Source: Blattamonas nauphoetae (Eukaryota > Preaxostyla > Oxymonadida). From it: 64,000 bases of DNA. The stretch spans positions 1-64,000 of the forward strand of contig JARBJD010000368.1 of the NCBI GenBank assembly GCA_033064195.1, given 5' to 3'. Below are positions 8,559-17,833 of this stretch, piece after piece. Below the pieces are notes generated by a model, which had not been told where the DNA came from, did no database searches, and saw nothing but the letters and a program-made list of their open reading frames with translations. Position 1 is the stretch's first letter; each line of letters opens with the position of its first letter. A program made the translations under genes and the position numbers.

Positions 8559-9587
8559 ATGAACGATCAAAAAATACTTCAACAGATTCAACAAAGAAAT
8601 CCTACACAATCAAAAAGGAAGAAAGGCGTCAATCCCTTCAAACAAAGCACCAAAGACAAACTAGCCAGACATGCAGCGAGTAACATACTAACAGAACAGG
8701 ATTATGATCTCAGATATGAAGATGCATTTCGTTCTGCTCGAAGTGCTCAAGCAATGATTGAGTCAAATCCGAAACGATATGGTGGTTGGAATGTCCTTGT
8801 GGAAGACAGAGATGGAGATGGATACAATGACGATGTGATTGTGGTTGACAAGAATGGAATTGAACGCTATTGGAATGGTGGAAAGATTGCGAAGAGACGT
8901 GAAGGCTTGTATCGAAACGCTTGGACAGCTGCAAATCCGACAAAACAAGAACGAAAACAACAAAAGTATAGTCAATTTAAGATGCTTGAACGTCCGAGAA
9001 TTGATGCACAATGGAAGGAATTTAAGAAGACAAAACTATGGAACGACAATCCTGATTTGCCACCTGATGAAATTAGTCCATATCAAGTATCATTATGGAT
9101 TGCGAATGAAGCTATGAAATTCCTGAAGATTCGTTGTTCAAGTACAGCAGCTGGTCAACCAAACCAAGCGATGAACGTGTATTCTCTTGGTGATTTCGCA
9201 AAGATTCGTTCAGGATTAGCGACTCATATGAATCGAGGAATATTAATTCCATTTCTGAGCGACTTTTGGGATTATAACTTCTTTGCTGATCCGAATGGTT
9301 TACTGAAAAAGAAATCATTTATGAAGATTGTAACTAAACGCTTGAATTCATATCCCAATCCAAGAGCTGCTGGTTTTGATTTACTCAGGGGAAATAATAT
9401 CACTCCAGAAAGCCTTATTGCTCCTGTGTATACAATACTCCATAGTGGTGAAAATATGGTGGCAGCATTCGCACGAACATGGGTTCCAGTAGACTATACA
9501 GGACCTCGAGTGTTGGATACACTTCCGAATGAACATAATTTGAGCGCTACACTAGGTCAAACTGACGTAATGTATTTCAGCAGTTGA
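8559..9587 (+). CDS. Element 1 conserved-looking protein with EF-hand-like loop
   Basis: A 342-residue soluble protein of unknown family and the first gene of the plus-strand virion-side block. The N-terminus is strongly basic (about residues 15-35). Residues about 80-95 read EDRDGDGYNDDVIVVDKNG, a Ca-binding EF-hand or thrombospondin-type acidic loop pattern. The rest is mixed with aromatic-rich segments (SDFWDYNFFADP). No signal peptide or membrane segment is seen. The position suggests a virion or assembly protein; it is not recognisable as the adenain-like protease expected in Polintons. The start is fixed by a very short divergent promoter spacer. Confidence 0.65.
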   Translation: MNDQKILQQIQQRNPTQSKRKKGVNPFKQSTKDKLARHAASNILTEQDYDLRYEDAFRSARSAQAMIESNPKRYGGWNVLVEDRDGDGYNDDVIVVDKNGIERYWNGGKIAKRREGLYRNAWTAANPTKQERKQQKYSQFKMLERPRIDAQWKEFKKTKLWNDNPDLPPDEISPYQVSLWIANEAMKFLKIRCSSTAAGQPNQAMNVYSLGDFAKIRSGLATHMNRGILIPFLSDFWDYNFFADPNGLLKKKSFMKIVTKRLNSYPNPRAAGFDLLRGNNITPESLIAPVYTILHSGENMVAAFARTWVPVDYTGPRVLDTLPNEHNLSATLGQTDVMYFSS

Positions 9588-9609
9588 TCAAAACAAAAAT
9601 GAAAATACA

Positions 9610-9629
9610 ACTTTTTTATTTTTACTAAA
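9610..9629 (+). promoter_or_regulatory. Start-proximal promoter-like motif (196-aa gene)
   Basis: CTTTTTTATTTTTACTAAA immediately precedes the ATG, giving the TAAAATG ending shared by plus-strand genes of the element. Confidence 0.6.
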
Positions 9630-10220
9630 ATGCAGCCAATTCTCAGTTGTCAATTTACGAAACACACAAGTTCTTCTTCAGTACCAACATCAATCACCAA
9701 CAACGTCATCATCGAAGATCGGAGCAAATCTGGCGTGGATAGTAGAGGGTCAAAGATGGAGATGGATCGGGTCTGCTCTGAACCTGTGGTAGCTACTGAA
9801 CGAGGTGCTTATGATCCTCCACTTGAGACATATCCATCAGCTCCGATCCAAAGTCGAACAATTCCACTGAGGGAATACGAATCGAATATTACAGCATTCA
9901 AAGATCAACTATTGCTTGTGTACAAGAATGCATTCGCTTGTGAAAAGAAACTCTTGAATAATCTCATTGAACCATCAAAGAAACTGATCACGAACCAAAG
10001 CGATTTATGTGCACTGATTGCGACTCTCACTGGAATCAATGATGTGGTGATTGAACTTGATGATTTATCTGAGAAGTGTTTCTGCATGAATAAACTCCCG
10101 ATCTTTCGAACCATTTTCAAGATTCTCGTTGGTGGAAAGGATATGAGTATTGCCTTTAATGAAGCATACAATACTATTCTCAATTATGGCATTTCTCTCA
10201 CCAAAGCAATTCCGAGATAA
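9630..10220 (+). CDS. Unknown Polinton protein, 196 aa
   Basis: A protein with a disordered Ser/Thr/Pro-rich N-terminal half (to about residue 85) and a helical C-terminal half containing amphipathic helices (KDQLLLVYKNAFACEKKLLNNL and others). Four cysteines are scattered without a zinc pattern. It lies between the 342-residue gene and the MAPG small protein, each with its own promoter-like motif, so it probably belongs to the late or virion set. No family is recognised and no counterpart was found in element 2. Confidence 0.6.
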   Translation: MQPILSCQFTKHTSSSSVPTSITNNVIIEDRSKSGVDSRGSKMEMDRVCSEPVVATERGAYDPPLETYPSAPIQSRTIPLREYESNITAFKDQLLLVYKNAFACEKKLLNNLIEPSKKLITNQSDLCALIATLTGINDVVIELDDLSEKCFCMNKLPIFRTIFKILVGGKDMSIAFNEAYNTILNYGISLTKAIPR

Positions 10221-10235
10221 AATTAATAATGAATT

Positions 10236-10256
10236 GTATTTTTTATTTTTCTATAA
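10236..10256 (+). promoter_or_regulatory. Start-proximal promoter-like motif (83-aa gene)
   Basis: GTATTTTTTATTTTTCTATAA abuts the ATG. It is the same form as at 17,813 and 30,264. Confidence 0.65.
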
Positions 10257-10508
10257 ATGGCACCAGGAAGTTTCAACAAACTCAAAAATATCGGAAAACA
10301 GTTCTTTCAATTCATCAAACCTCTAGCTCCAGCATTGCTTCAAGTCGGTGGTGGATTGCTCTCTCAAACGAACAGTAAATTCGGTCAAACAGCTGGAGGA
10401 ATACTGAATGGTTTAGGAGGAATGATGGACACTTATCAACAAAACAAGGCAATGAATCGTGGACAGGCCTTTCCAAAAAGTCTCCATAATTTGCGCGAGA
10501 ATTGGTGA
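10257..10508 (+). CDS. Small MAPG-start virion-like protein 1
   Basis: An 83-residue protein starting MAPGSFNKLKNIGKQF: a basic amphipathic helix followed by a hydrophobic glycine-rich stretch (ALLQVGGGLLSQ, then GGILNGLGGMM). This architecture recalls small membrane-active minor capsid peptides such as adenovirus pVI/pX; that comparison is by character only. The second MAPG gene (15,575) begins with the same residues and similar helix pattern, suggesting two related minor virion proteins. About 5 kb of unrelated DNA lies directly downstream, so the C-terminal end as read here may not be the native one. Confidence 0.55.
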   Translation: MAPGSFNKLKNIGKQFFQFIKPLAPALLQVGGGLLSQTNSKFGQTAGGILNGLGGMMDTYQQNKAMNRGQAFPKSLHNLRENW

Positions 10509-10642
10509 CCGTCCATGAATGAGTCAAAAATTGAAGAAACAGTATTGTGATTTATCAGGAATCACATGAGAAGATCCATTCTCCCGTTGTATACCATTCT
10601 CAGGTCTTTTCGTCTCAAAAAAAAGACAGGAGCGATCGAGAT

Positions 10643-12224
10643 GAGAGCGTATGGGTGCAACCGACTTAGACATGAACACCAACCACATTAATTTCATTGA
10701 ACATAAAAAACAATATACCGAGAGTGAAATGAGAAAAGGACTCTTATCCGAGAAGAAAACTGAAATATGGTATCGACATGATCCGGACGTTTCTTCCCAA
10801 CTCAGCACGAATACAGATTGACCGTCGCATTTTTATGAAGTATCACAGCATAACCCAATGACATAAGAGCACTTTTTCAACCATCACACTGGAATGGCAC
10901 GAACATCACGAAGAAGTTCAAACGCAGATCCTTGTCGTGTTCAGGACATGAAACTCTCTTTTCATTTCGGGAAATCATGACACATTAGCGGATATGAATC
11001 GAACATCAATATAAACTCATCAGCATCCCCTAAATCGGAGTTCAGCGAATGGATCCACTGGATTGCATCACATTCTCCACACCGATCGTTCGATTTCCCT
11101 GTTTGTCGTATTATTTTCATCTATATTCTGAAGGACACCAGATTTATCAAACGATATCTTCAATAAAGTCCAGTCTGAAAGACAACATAAGTCCACGAGC
11201 AAATTCATGATTTACTTCCGAAAACAATCAGTTTACCGTTCTGAAAAATAGTACATGACGTTGGAGGGTATCTTTCAATCCATATGAGATGGTTTTTGTT
11301 CATTTTTGGTTTAATCTTTATGATCAGGTGAACGTCTTTTCGAAACAATCGAACCATTTCTGTTTTGCGTCACGTCTCTCGTTGATGGCTCCATCAAACT
11401 TGATCAAGATTCTTCAATAGCAAGTTCGGACATTTATCTTCAATATACCCGAAGCTCAGACGATTCGATGGAATCGATTAATAGCAATGGTCCGGACATC
11501 ATTCGAAATCTTTTCAAGCAACTCTCACGATCAAGATCATCACCCACCAGTCGTCAATTTATTCTGTCCGGATCTAAAAAGAAGATATTTGATGAATCTT
11601 TCAAAAATTTTCCAGAATGACAAAGAATAGAAGACCAAACTAGGACAATCTATCTCACAATGATCTGACCAAGTTCTCAAGAGAAATCAACAATTCCTGC
11701 TCGAACAGAAAAAATGACAATAACCATGTCAATGGATCACGTCTGTCTTTTTTGAGTTTCATTTCGTCAGAATCAGACAGTATTGACAGAATTGATGGCA
11801 TATCTCCTTCGATTGGACTCGTTCACGATTTACCTCGATTCAAAAGTGATGATTCAGATACGTATACATCCCCGACATCATCCACAACAGTTCAAAATCG
11901 ATGTAGCCCTGAAATAAAATTTGCACGAAAGAAAGAGGACGGAAAGGATCATCGCCATGATACACCGCTTCTCACTTAATATCAGCTCGGAAAAGAGTGA
12001 GATGTCGCAAGAGAACCAATTCAAGAAGAATACAACACAATAAAGACATTGAAGTTCTGATTGACCACAAAAATGGAAAAAACAGTGAAAGGATCTTTGT
12101 CTGTTTTCTTCTCGGATAAGAGTCCTTTTCTCATTTCACTCTCGGTATCTTGTTTTTTATGTTCAATGAAATTAATGTGGTTGGTGTTAATGTCTAAGTC
12201 AGTTGCACCCATACGCTCTCAGAT
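10643..12224. mobile_element. Fold-back / non-autonomous TIR element inside the insert
   Basis: Arms of about 120 bp at 10,643-10,762 and 12,104-12,224 are inverted copies with only a handful of mismatches, starting GAGAGCGTATGGGTGCAAC. They enclose about 1.34 kb without a convincing ORF. AGAT directly abuts both outer ends, a possible 4-bp target duplication. The family is unknown. A simple inverted duplication is the alternative. Confidence 0.55.
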
Positions 12225-12789
12225 GACCTTTCGAAAAGTCACGGAAACCGATGGTTTATTCCACTACGATTCGAAATGGTAAGTTTTCTACTCGATACCA
12301 CATTTTAAAATGGAAGAATATTTGCTATCAACTCATTAATCAACATCTGACTATATCTCAATGTCAATCAACTCAAATAAAGCATGAACACTTTCATTCT
12401 CCATCATCCACAATTTGTATCAAATCACGTCTTTTTTAGATTCTGACAAAGTCTCCCTCCAAAGATTTCCCGTTCAGACAACATCAATCGTTCGCAGCTA
12501 TTCAATCGCGTTAAGTCTGAGATTTATCTCGACTTCAACCAGAACTCTGTTGAACATGATATCCGATCCGATTAAACATCATTCTGAATGCATTCAGACA
12601 ACCTCATCTCTGATCCGTTGATCTCAACAAAATTGCCAAGCCGATGGGAAGTTGACCATTGTCAGTGACCTGCCAGATTTGCTATGTATCCTTTTTAGCA
12701 TTGTGCCACTTGCGGGATACGTGATTTTTGGTTCAACAGTCATACCCGCCCTCCTCACACAGTGAGAAACTGTCTGCAGAGAAAGATCG

Positions 12790-13416
12790 AACCAACTAGT
12801 TTGCACAACTCAACGATCCCGATCCAGCATTTTCAACATTATCTTCAGTACAGAACAATATCTCTTCGCAAAAGCCCTCCAAAAACTCATCGGATTTCAA
12901 ACTCCATCTTCTCCAGAGTTTTCTTCTGCGATTGAAGTGATTCATCGCGCACAGGATTTTTTACATCGTTCTTTAGTGGTGATGAAGTTTTCTCATGTGG
13001 AAATACCTACATTCTCACCCCAAGTCACCGCAGCAGATTCTGATTCATGGTCATTCGTTTCTGGCTCTAATGATGATGATGAACATTCCACCAATGCACA
13101 AACATCGTTGGATACTACCCTCGGAACAACGCCAACACTGGAACAACAAAATAAACGGAATCAACAACTGATCTTCAGTCGAATGTGCAACTCGCTGGTG
13201 GACGCAAGCAGAAGATGTTACTACGCTCGTAGCTCGGAAGAACAACCAAAAGATACTCATCCTTTTCAATTCACGATAAAACATAGCAATTGCATCCCAC
13301 AATCCACTCAGGAATCAAACTCACATCTCAAAGGCCTCCTTCACCTTAAACAAAGGCTGTACATACCAATTTCAAGTTTTACTTTTCAGCTTCGATCAAA
13401 ACTGCTCTTTCAATGA
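12790..13416 (+). pseudogene. Host-like coding remnant in the insert
   Basis: From about 12,790 a frame without a clear start reads as protein-like sequence. It contains FAKALQKLIGF, EVIHRAQDFLHRSL and VEIPTFSPQ, then a Ser/Asp/Thr-rich part to a stop at 13,416. The helical, hydrophobic-patterned N-terminal part and the absence of a promoter-like T motif set it apart from the element's genes. No family is recognised. Further fragments in other frames follow to about 13,930. It could be a piece of a multi-exon host gene or a decayed copy. Confidence 0.35.
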
Positions 13417-14278
13417 AGATTATTGGCAATGCAGCCTCTCCCCAAGATCCCACCCTCTCGCCCAACAATCACGACCAAGGTCACTTCCCGCTGGAATGAA
13501 TGGCGGGAAACCCATCTTCATCTCCTCTCACAACTAAAGCACTGGTTATTTCATCAGCCTGAACGTCATAAACCGCACACCACCCGACACGAACATCGTT
13601 CCAAAGTCATTCCGACAAGTCGAGCCTTTGGAGGACACTTCCACGCTGATCATGGTTCCTGAAGAACAAAACGAAGAAGTACCTCATGTGGTGTTTCGGG
13701 ACGAGTCGCAGGTTGCAAAGAAACGTCGCTCGCACACAATCAACACAAACGACAACGAGCGGAAGATATGGGAGAAAGAAGTGTGCCTTACAGTGAAAGA
13801 GTCAGAGTGGAACGGCAACATGTCTGTGTGGATCGACCTCCTTCTATCCACCAGCCCAATCCACATCCGAAAGAGAAAGGGAGACAGTCAAACTAATCGG
13901 TCGAGTCGACTCAAACCACAAATATCCTGACTTCCACTCTCTCACCTCACCTCTCACCTCATTCATCGCTTGCCGTACTCAAATCTCATATCTCCTCACA
14001 CAACTTCACTATGTCCATCACACACACCCCAATATTTCTCTCTCAGTCGCTCTCACGTCCCTCCTCCATTCATTCATCTGAATTCCAATCGCCTGCCTTT
14101 CCTCGTTATTCTTCCCGTGAATCGAGTCGGCAGATTTTATTCTCATCGTCTCGCGACTCGCCTGGTTTCTCACCCCGCCAGACATACTTCATGAACTCGA
14201 TCATCACGCCCCTCAACGCGAAGCCATCCCGCTCCACTCATTCTTAACAATGGTCAACTGTCTTTCCAATCTCCCGAA

Positions 14279-14635
14279 ATGACCGTCCCCTCGCCATCTT
14301 TCGGTCAATCGCCACATGTCACCACACCGACCCTCAAACTCATTCCGAACAGAAACAACATCGCCACATTTCAGATCTTCTCACCCTCCACAACCTCCCT
14401 TCCACCCAAAAGAGGCAATTCCTTAACTGCACTCGCCACATCAATCCCAACCATATCCACCGAAATCCATTTCAACAACACCAATATCGTCGTCCTCACT
14501 AACACCAACGCTCCTTTCCGAACAACCACTTCATCGGCCGACGATAAAGACATTGAGTCCTCGCTAAATAGGGACAGCAGTGGCGGATCAGGCGGACTGG
14601 ACAGTCACGACGAGTTCAAAGAGATGAAAACTTGA
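14279..14635 (+). pseudogene. Ser/Pro/Thr-rich host-like fragment
   Basis: A 118-residue open stretch, low in complexity, ending in an acidic Asp/Ser/Gly-rich segment just before the minisatellite. The acidic character continues into the minisatellite in another frame (repeat DAEADKE), so the two may once have belonged to one disordered host protein. No domain is recognised. Confidence 0.3.
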
Positions 14636-14639
14636 TGAG

Positions 14640-14967
14640 GAGGCGGAAAAAGAAGATGTGGAGGCGGACAGAGAAGATGCGGAGGCGGACAAAGAAGATG
14701 CGGAGGCGGACAAAGAAGATGCGGAGGCGGACAAAGAAGATGCGGAGGCGGGCAGAGAAGATGCGGAGGCGGAAAAAGAAGATGCGGAGGCGGACAAAGA
14801 AGATGCGGAGGCGGACAAAGAAGATGCGGAGGCGGACAAAGAAGATGCGGAGGCGGGCAGAGAAGATGCGGAGGCGGACAGAGAAGATGCGGAGGCGGAC
14901 AAAGAAGATGCGGAGGCGGACAAAGAAGATGCGGAGGCGGGCAGAGAAGATGCGGAGGCGACTGCAT
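14640..14967. repeat. 21-bp minisatellite (GCGGAGGCGGACAAAGAAGAT)
   Basis: About 15 head-to-tail units of 21 bp, differing mainly at GACAAA / GGCAGA / GAAAAA positions. Because the period is a multiple of three and the unit lacks stops, several frames are open. The one reading DAEADKE is the most plausible coding frame. Confidence 0.9.
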
Positions 14968-15555
14968 AAGGTTATGTGTTGGACTAAGATGATGAGATGA
15001 TGAAACACAGAGCAAAGTTGACAATTGAACTGCGTTGCATGGCGATTCGACTGCTGCAAGACCCGATATGTTGTTTTATTCTGATATTCACATCATCTGA
15101 AGTAGGCCTGACTTTATGTTTGGCCTTTTCACTTTCCACTCGTGTCTTTCTCTCGTGAAGCCACATTTTCTTGCTTTATTCCTTGTTTTCGAGAAGTAAT
15201 GATTGAATATTCATCATTTTTGATGACATCTGTAATGTTATTGTTTAAAATTTAATACAATGCGATGACTTTCATAAACATGGGATGATGTGAGATCAAA
15301 CTTTGGGATCGATCACACGATTTAAGCAACGGAAAGTCAAATGGAGAATAGCGACAAGAATAATCACTCTTTGAATTACTTCATACAGAATTCTAACTAG
15401 CGACAATTTTCTCAACCGAGCGGCCATTTTTGGAAAGCCCTGATCGTGGATTTGACCAGCAATATAGTCCAGAAGTTAACCAGAATCTCGGAAGGAGTGG
15501 TAGTCAGTCCCAAAATCCAATGATACAATTTCGACAATAATAAAGATGTAATTCA

Positions 15556-15574
15556 ATATTTTTATTTTTCATAA
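15556..15574 (+). promoter_or_regulatory. Start-proximal promoter-like motif (99-aa gene)
   Basis: AATATTTTTATTTTTCATA abuts AATG, marking the return of element-type sequence after the 5-kb insert. Confidence 0.6.
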
Positions 15575-15874
15575 ATGGCACCAGGTTGGTTATCAAAATT
15601 AGCAGCAGTTGGCAAAAATATACTCAGAGTTGGAGCTCCATTTCTGAACCTAATTCCCTTTGTTGGACCATTGATTTCTAAGGTCGCACAGACTGGTGTT
15701 GAAATGATTCCAGATGTGAAATCGGATCAGCAAATCCATGCAGAAAAGATGGCACAATATGAACAAGCGATCAATGAAGGAAACACGGCAGTTGCGAACA
15801 AGCTCAGAGGAGATATAATGAGACTTGAAGAAAAGCTGAAACCGAAAGCGAAGAAACCAAAAAAGAAAAAGTAA
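15575..15874 (+). CDS. Small MAPG-start virion-like protein 2
   Basis: A 99-residue protein with N-terminus MAPGWLSKLAAVGKNILRVG, then a hydrophobic stretch (FLNLIPFVGPLISKVA, about residues 23-39). A charged helix (about 52-88) and a lysine tail ending PKKKK follow. An amphipathic/hydrophobic N-terminus plus a polybasic tail is what one expects of a minor virion protein that touches both membrane and DNA; this role is inferred. It directly precedes capsid paralogue 1. The C-terminal 50 residues recur almost unchanged at 28,130-28,294 in element 2. Confidence 0.65.
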   Translation: MAPGWLSKLAAVGKNILRVGAPFLNLIPFVGPLISKVAQTGVEMIPDVKSDQQIHAEKMAQYEQAINEGNTAVANKLRGDIMRLEEKLKPKAKKPKKKK

Positions 15875-15896
15875 CTAGAGTTAAAGCATAAATGTA

Positions 15897-15915
15897 ATTT
15901 TTTATTTTTGTTAAA
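15897..15915 (+). promoter_or_regulatory. Start-proximal promoter-like motif (capsid paralogue 1)
   Basis: AATTTTTTATTTTTGTTAA abuts AATG. The element 2 copy at 28,317 is nearly the same. Confidence 0.6.
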
Positions 15916-17784
15916 ATGAATTCGCATATAACACATCTGACAAACAAAAGAACTGGAGCTACATCATTGACAGGAAATACAACTGGATCAATCAAGTACA
16001 CTCGAGATGATATTGGTCAAATTCAACAACAACTAATGTCTGAACATCACATCAGTTTTCTCTTAAATGATGGAGCACATTGTACTTCTATTCAGGAATT
16101 GAAACCATCAGAGAATTCACGCTTCTACAAGGGACAGGAAATAATCATTCCATTGACTGGTAACCAGGATATTTGTCAAATTGATGATTCCTTTATCACA
16201 TTCACAATGACAGCAACTCTGAAGGTCAATAATTGGAAGACAACAGCTGGTACGGTTGGATCGTTCATGAATGAGAGAATGTTCATCTTTGTTGGACTCA
16301 AGCATTCGGCATCAATCTTTCGTAGTCTTACAGTTCTTCACAACAATCAGAGAATCATCAGCACAACAACGAATGATGTATCAATGGAATCACACATCTA
16401 CAACATGATCAAACCGAAGAGTCAATTGGAGAATCGAAAACACTCACATACGCCATGGTCTAATGCTTGGAATCACGATGAATCAGTCGCTGGTGTTTAC
16501 ATTCCATTATCGGATTTCACAACGACGTCAGGATCAGGAGTGTTCAAAGACACAATCGATGTCCCAATTCGTGTGTCAATCAATCTTGAAGATCTACTGA
16601 TCTTTTCTGGAATGACTGACTATCCAAGATGTCTCTTTGGTGATTTGAAATTGAGTGTGTACATCAATGAAGATGCTTTTGTTTGTTGTCCAGTGAATCC
16701 GGAAATCACTTTCAAAAATACACTCTCGTCAATCGTTAATGGAACAGCTACAGCACCATCCATAAAGCCTTCCATTTCCAATTGCATTCAGCATCGTCCA
16801 CATTTCTTAAATAATCTCGTAACCTCATGCACTAAGAACTTCGTTCAAATTGGTCAATCATTTCTGCAACCAACAGTAACTCAAGACATTTATTATAATT
16901 CTGCTGGTGTTGTAGCTACAGAACCAGAATTTGTGGATCAGTACATCTCACTAAACATTATGGATTATCGAATTGATGATGTTAATTGCATGAGTGTCGG
17001 ATACAAGATAAAAGAAATCGCGAAAGAGAGTCTCAGGAATATGTATCAAAATCGTCCAGGTACAATTCCAGCAGAAAAGATATCATTCTATCCATTTCAA
17101 AAGACACCTACACCATCAGGAATTGATTGCACACAGCAGATGGTTCTCACAAATGCAAAGGATATTATGTTACTGTTTCGTCACTACGATAATGAAGTCA
17201 CATGTTTCCACAATCCAATGCAGAAGAATATCCAAGTGAATCTACTCAACAAGTACTATCCAGAACAACCGACTACAACTATTGGAGCTCGCTTCTATCA
17301 GTTCGCATTATCAACTCTCAATCTCGATTCATATCTAGCTGTTCCTGATGATTTGGAGAGATCATTGACGGATTCTCTTGTCGAAGATAAACTCACTGGT
17401 GATGGCACATATCCAAATGAAACAATGACTAGAGTGCGACCAATTCATGACAATACTGACTTCCTTCTGTGCTTTCCTACTCAGAGAAGTGGATGTCCAA
17501 CAAACTGCAATGATTCAATCAGTTCCAGAGGTCAGAATGTTCCGGTCACTTTGAGATCTCAACCGATTTATCAAGGTAATATTGACACATACTATAATGT
17601 TTATAATCCAAGTGAAAGTGGTGGTAATATGACAACATTTACGCATCCTCCAGCACCGATTCTAGCAACTACAGCAACCACATGGTGGGTCTTGCGATAT
17701 AGCAATGGCGAACCAAGAGTCGAGTACTATCCAAATCACACTCTGAAGGCGTTGCACAAGGAGCTTGGCATTCTACCACATTGA
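15916..17784 (+). CDS. Capsid-like protein, paralogue 1 (probable double jelly-roll MCP)
   Basis: A 622-residue beta-rich protein without signal peptide or membrane segment, the size of Polinton double jelly-roll major capsid proteins. Landmarks are FYKGQEIIIPLTG (about residue 72), FVGLKHSASIFRSL (about 125), VPIRVSINLEDLL (about 215) and a conserved C-terminal block PPAPILATTATTWWVLRY (about 582-599). The next gene has the same order of blocks, so the two are full-length paralogues. The element 2 copy (620 residues) is highly similar along its whole length. The capsid assignment rests on size, beta character, cassette position and the paralogue pair; a structure-based search would decide. 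Confidence 0.65.
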   Translation: MNSHITHLTNKRTGATSLTGNTTGSIKYTRDDIGQIQQQLMSEHHISFLLNDGAHCTSIQELKPSENSRFYKGQEIIIPLTGNQDICQIDDSFITFTMTATLKVNNWKTTAGTVGSFMNERMFIFVGLKHSASIFRSLTVLHNNQRIISTTTNDVSMESHIYNMIKPKSQLENRKHSHTPWSNAWNHDESVAGVYIPLSDFTTTSGSGVFKDTIDVPIRVSINLEDLLIFSGMTDYPRCLFGDLKLSVYINEDAFVCCPVNPEITFKNTLSSIVNGTATAPSIKPSISNCIQHRPHFLNNLVTSCTKNFVQIGQSFLQPTVTQDIYYNSAGVVATEPEFVDQYISLNIMDYRIDDVNCMSVGYKIKEIAKESLRNMYQNRPGTIPAEKISFYPFQKTPTPSGIDCTQQMVLTNAKDIMLLFRHYDNEVTCFHNPMQKNIQVNLLNKYYPEQPTTTIGARFYQFALSTLNLDSYLAVPDDLERSLTDSLVEDKLTGDGTYPNETMTRVRPIHDNTDFLLCFPTQRSGCPTNCNDSISSRGQNVPVTLRSQPIYQGNIDTYYNVYNPSESGGNMTTFTHPPAPILATTATTWWVLRYSNGEPRVEYYPNHTLKALHKELGILPH

Positions 17785-17812
17785 AAAAGTACAAAAGAAA
17801 ATATTGTATATT

Positions 17813-17833
17813 GTATTTTTTATTTTTCTATAA
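17813..17833 (+). promoter_or_regulatory. Start-proximal promoter-like motif (capsid paralogue 2)
   Basis: GTATTTTTTATTTTTCTATAA abuts the ATG, essentially identical to 10,236 and to 30,264 in element 2. Confidence 0.65.

Larger units (their letters stand above)
10509..15545. other. About 5 kb of non-element DNA inserted in element 1
   Basis: Between the two MAPG genes the compact layout and T-rich promoters stop. The stretch contains a fold-back structure (10.64-12.22 kb), host-like coding remnants (12.8-14.6 kb), a 21-bp minisatellite (14.64-14.97 kb) and about 570 bases without recognisable content (14.98-15.55 kb). The composition is richer in C and in Ser/Pro codons than the flanks. Exact ends were not resolved. 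Nothing in it resembles Polinton genes. Confidence 0.6.

Noticed and set aside
8559-10220. Candidate adenain-like maturation protease among the unassigned element genes
   Set aside because: No His...Asp/Glu...Gln...Cys order with suitable context was found in the 342- or 196-residue proteins.
14588-15059. Several long frames on both strands over the 21-bp minisatellite
   Set aside because: A stop-free repeat with a period divisible by three opens many frames; only DAEADKE looks plausible as protein.
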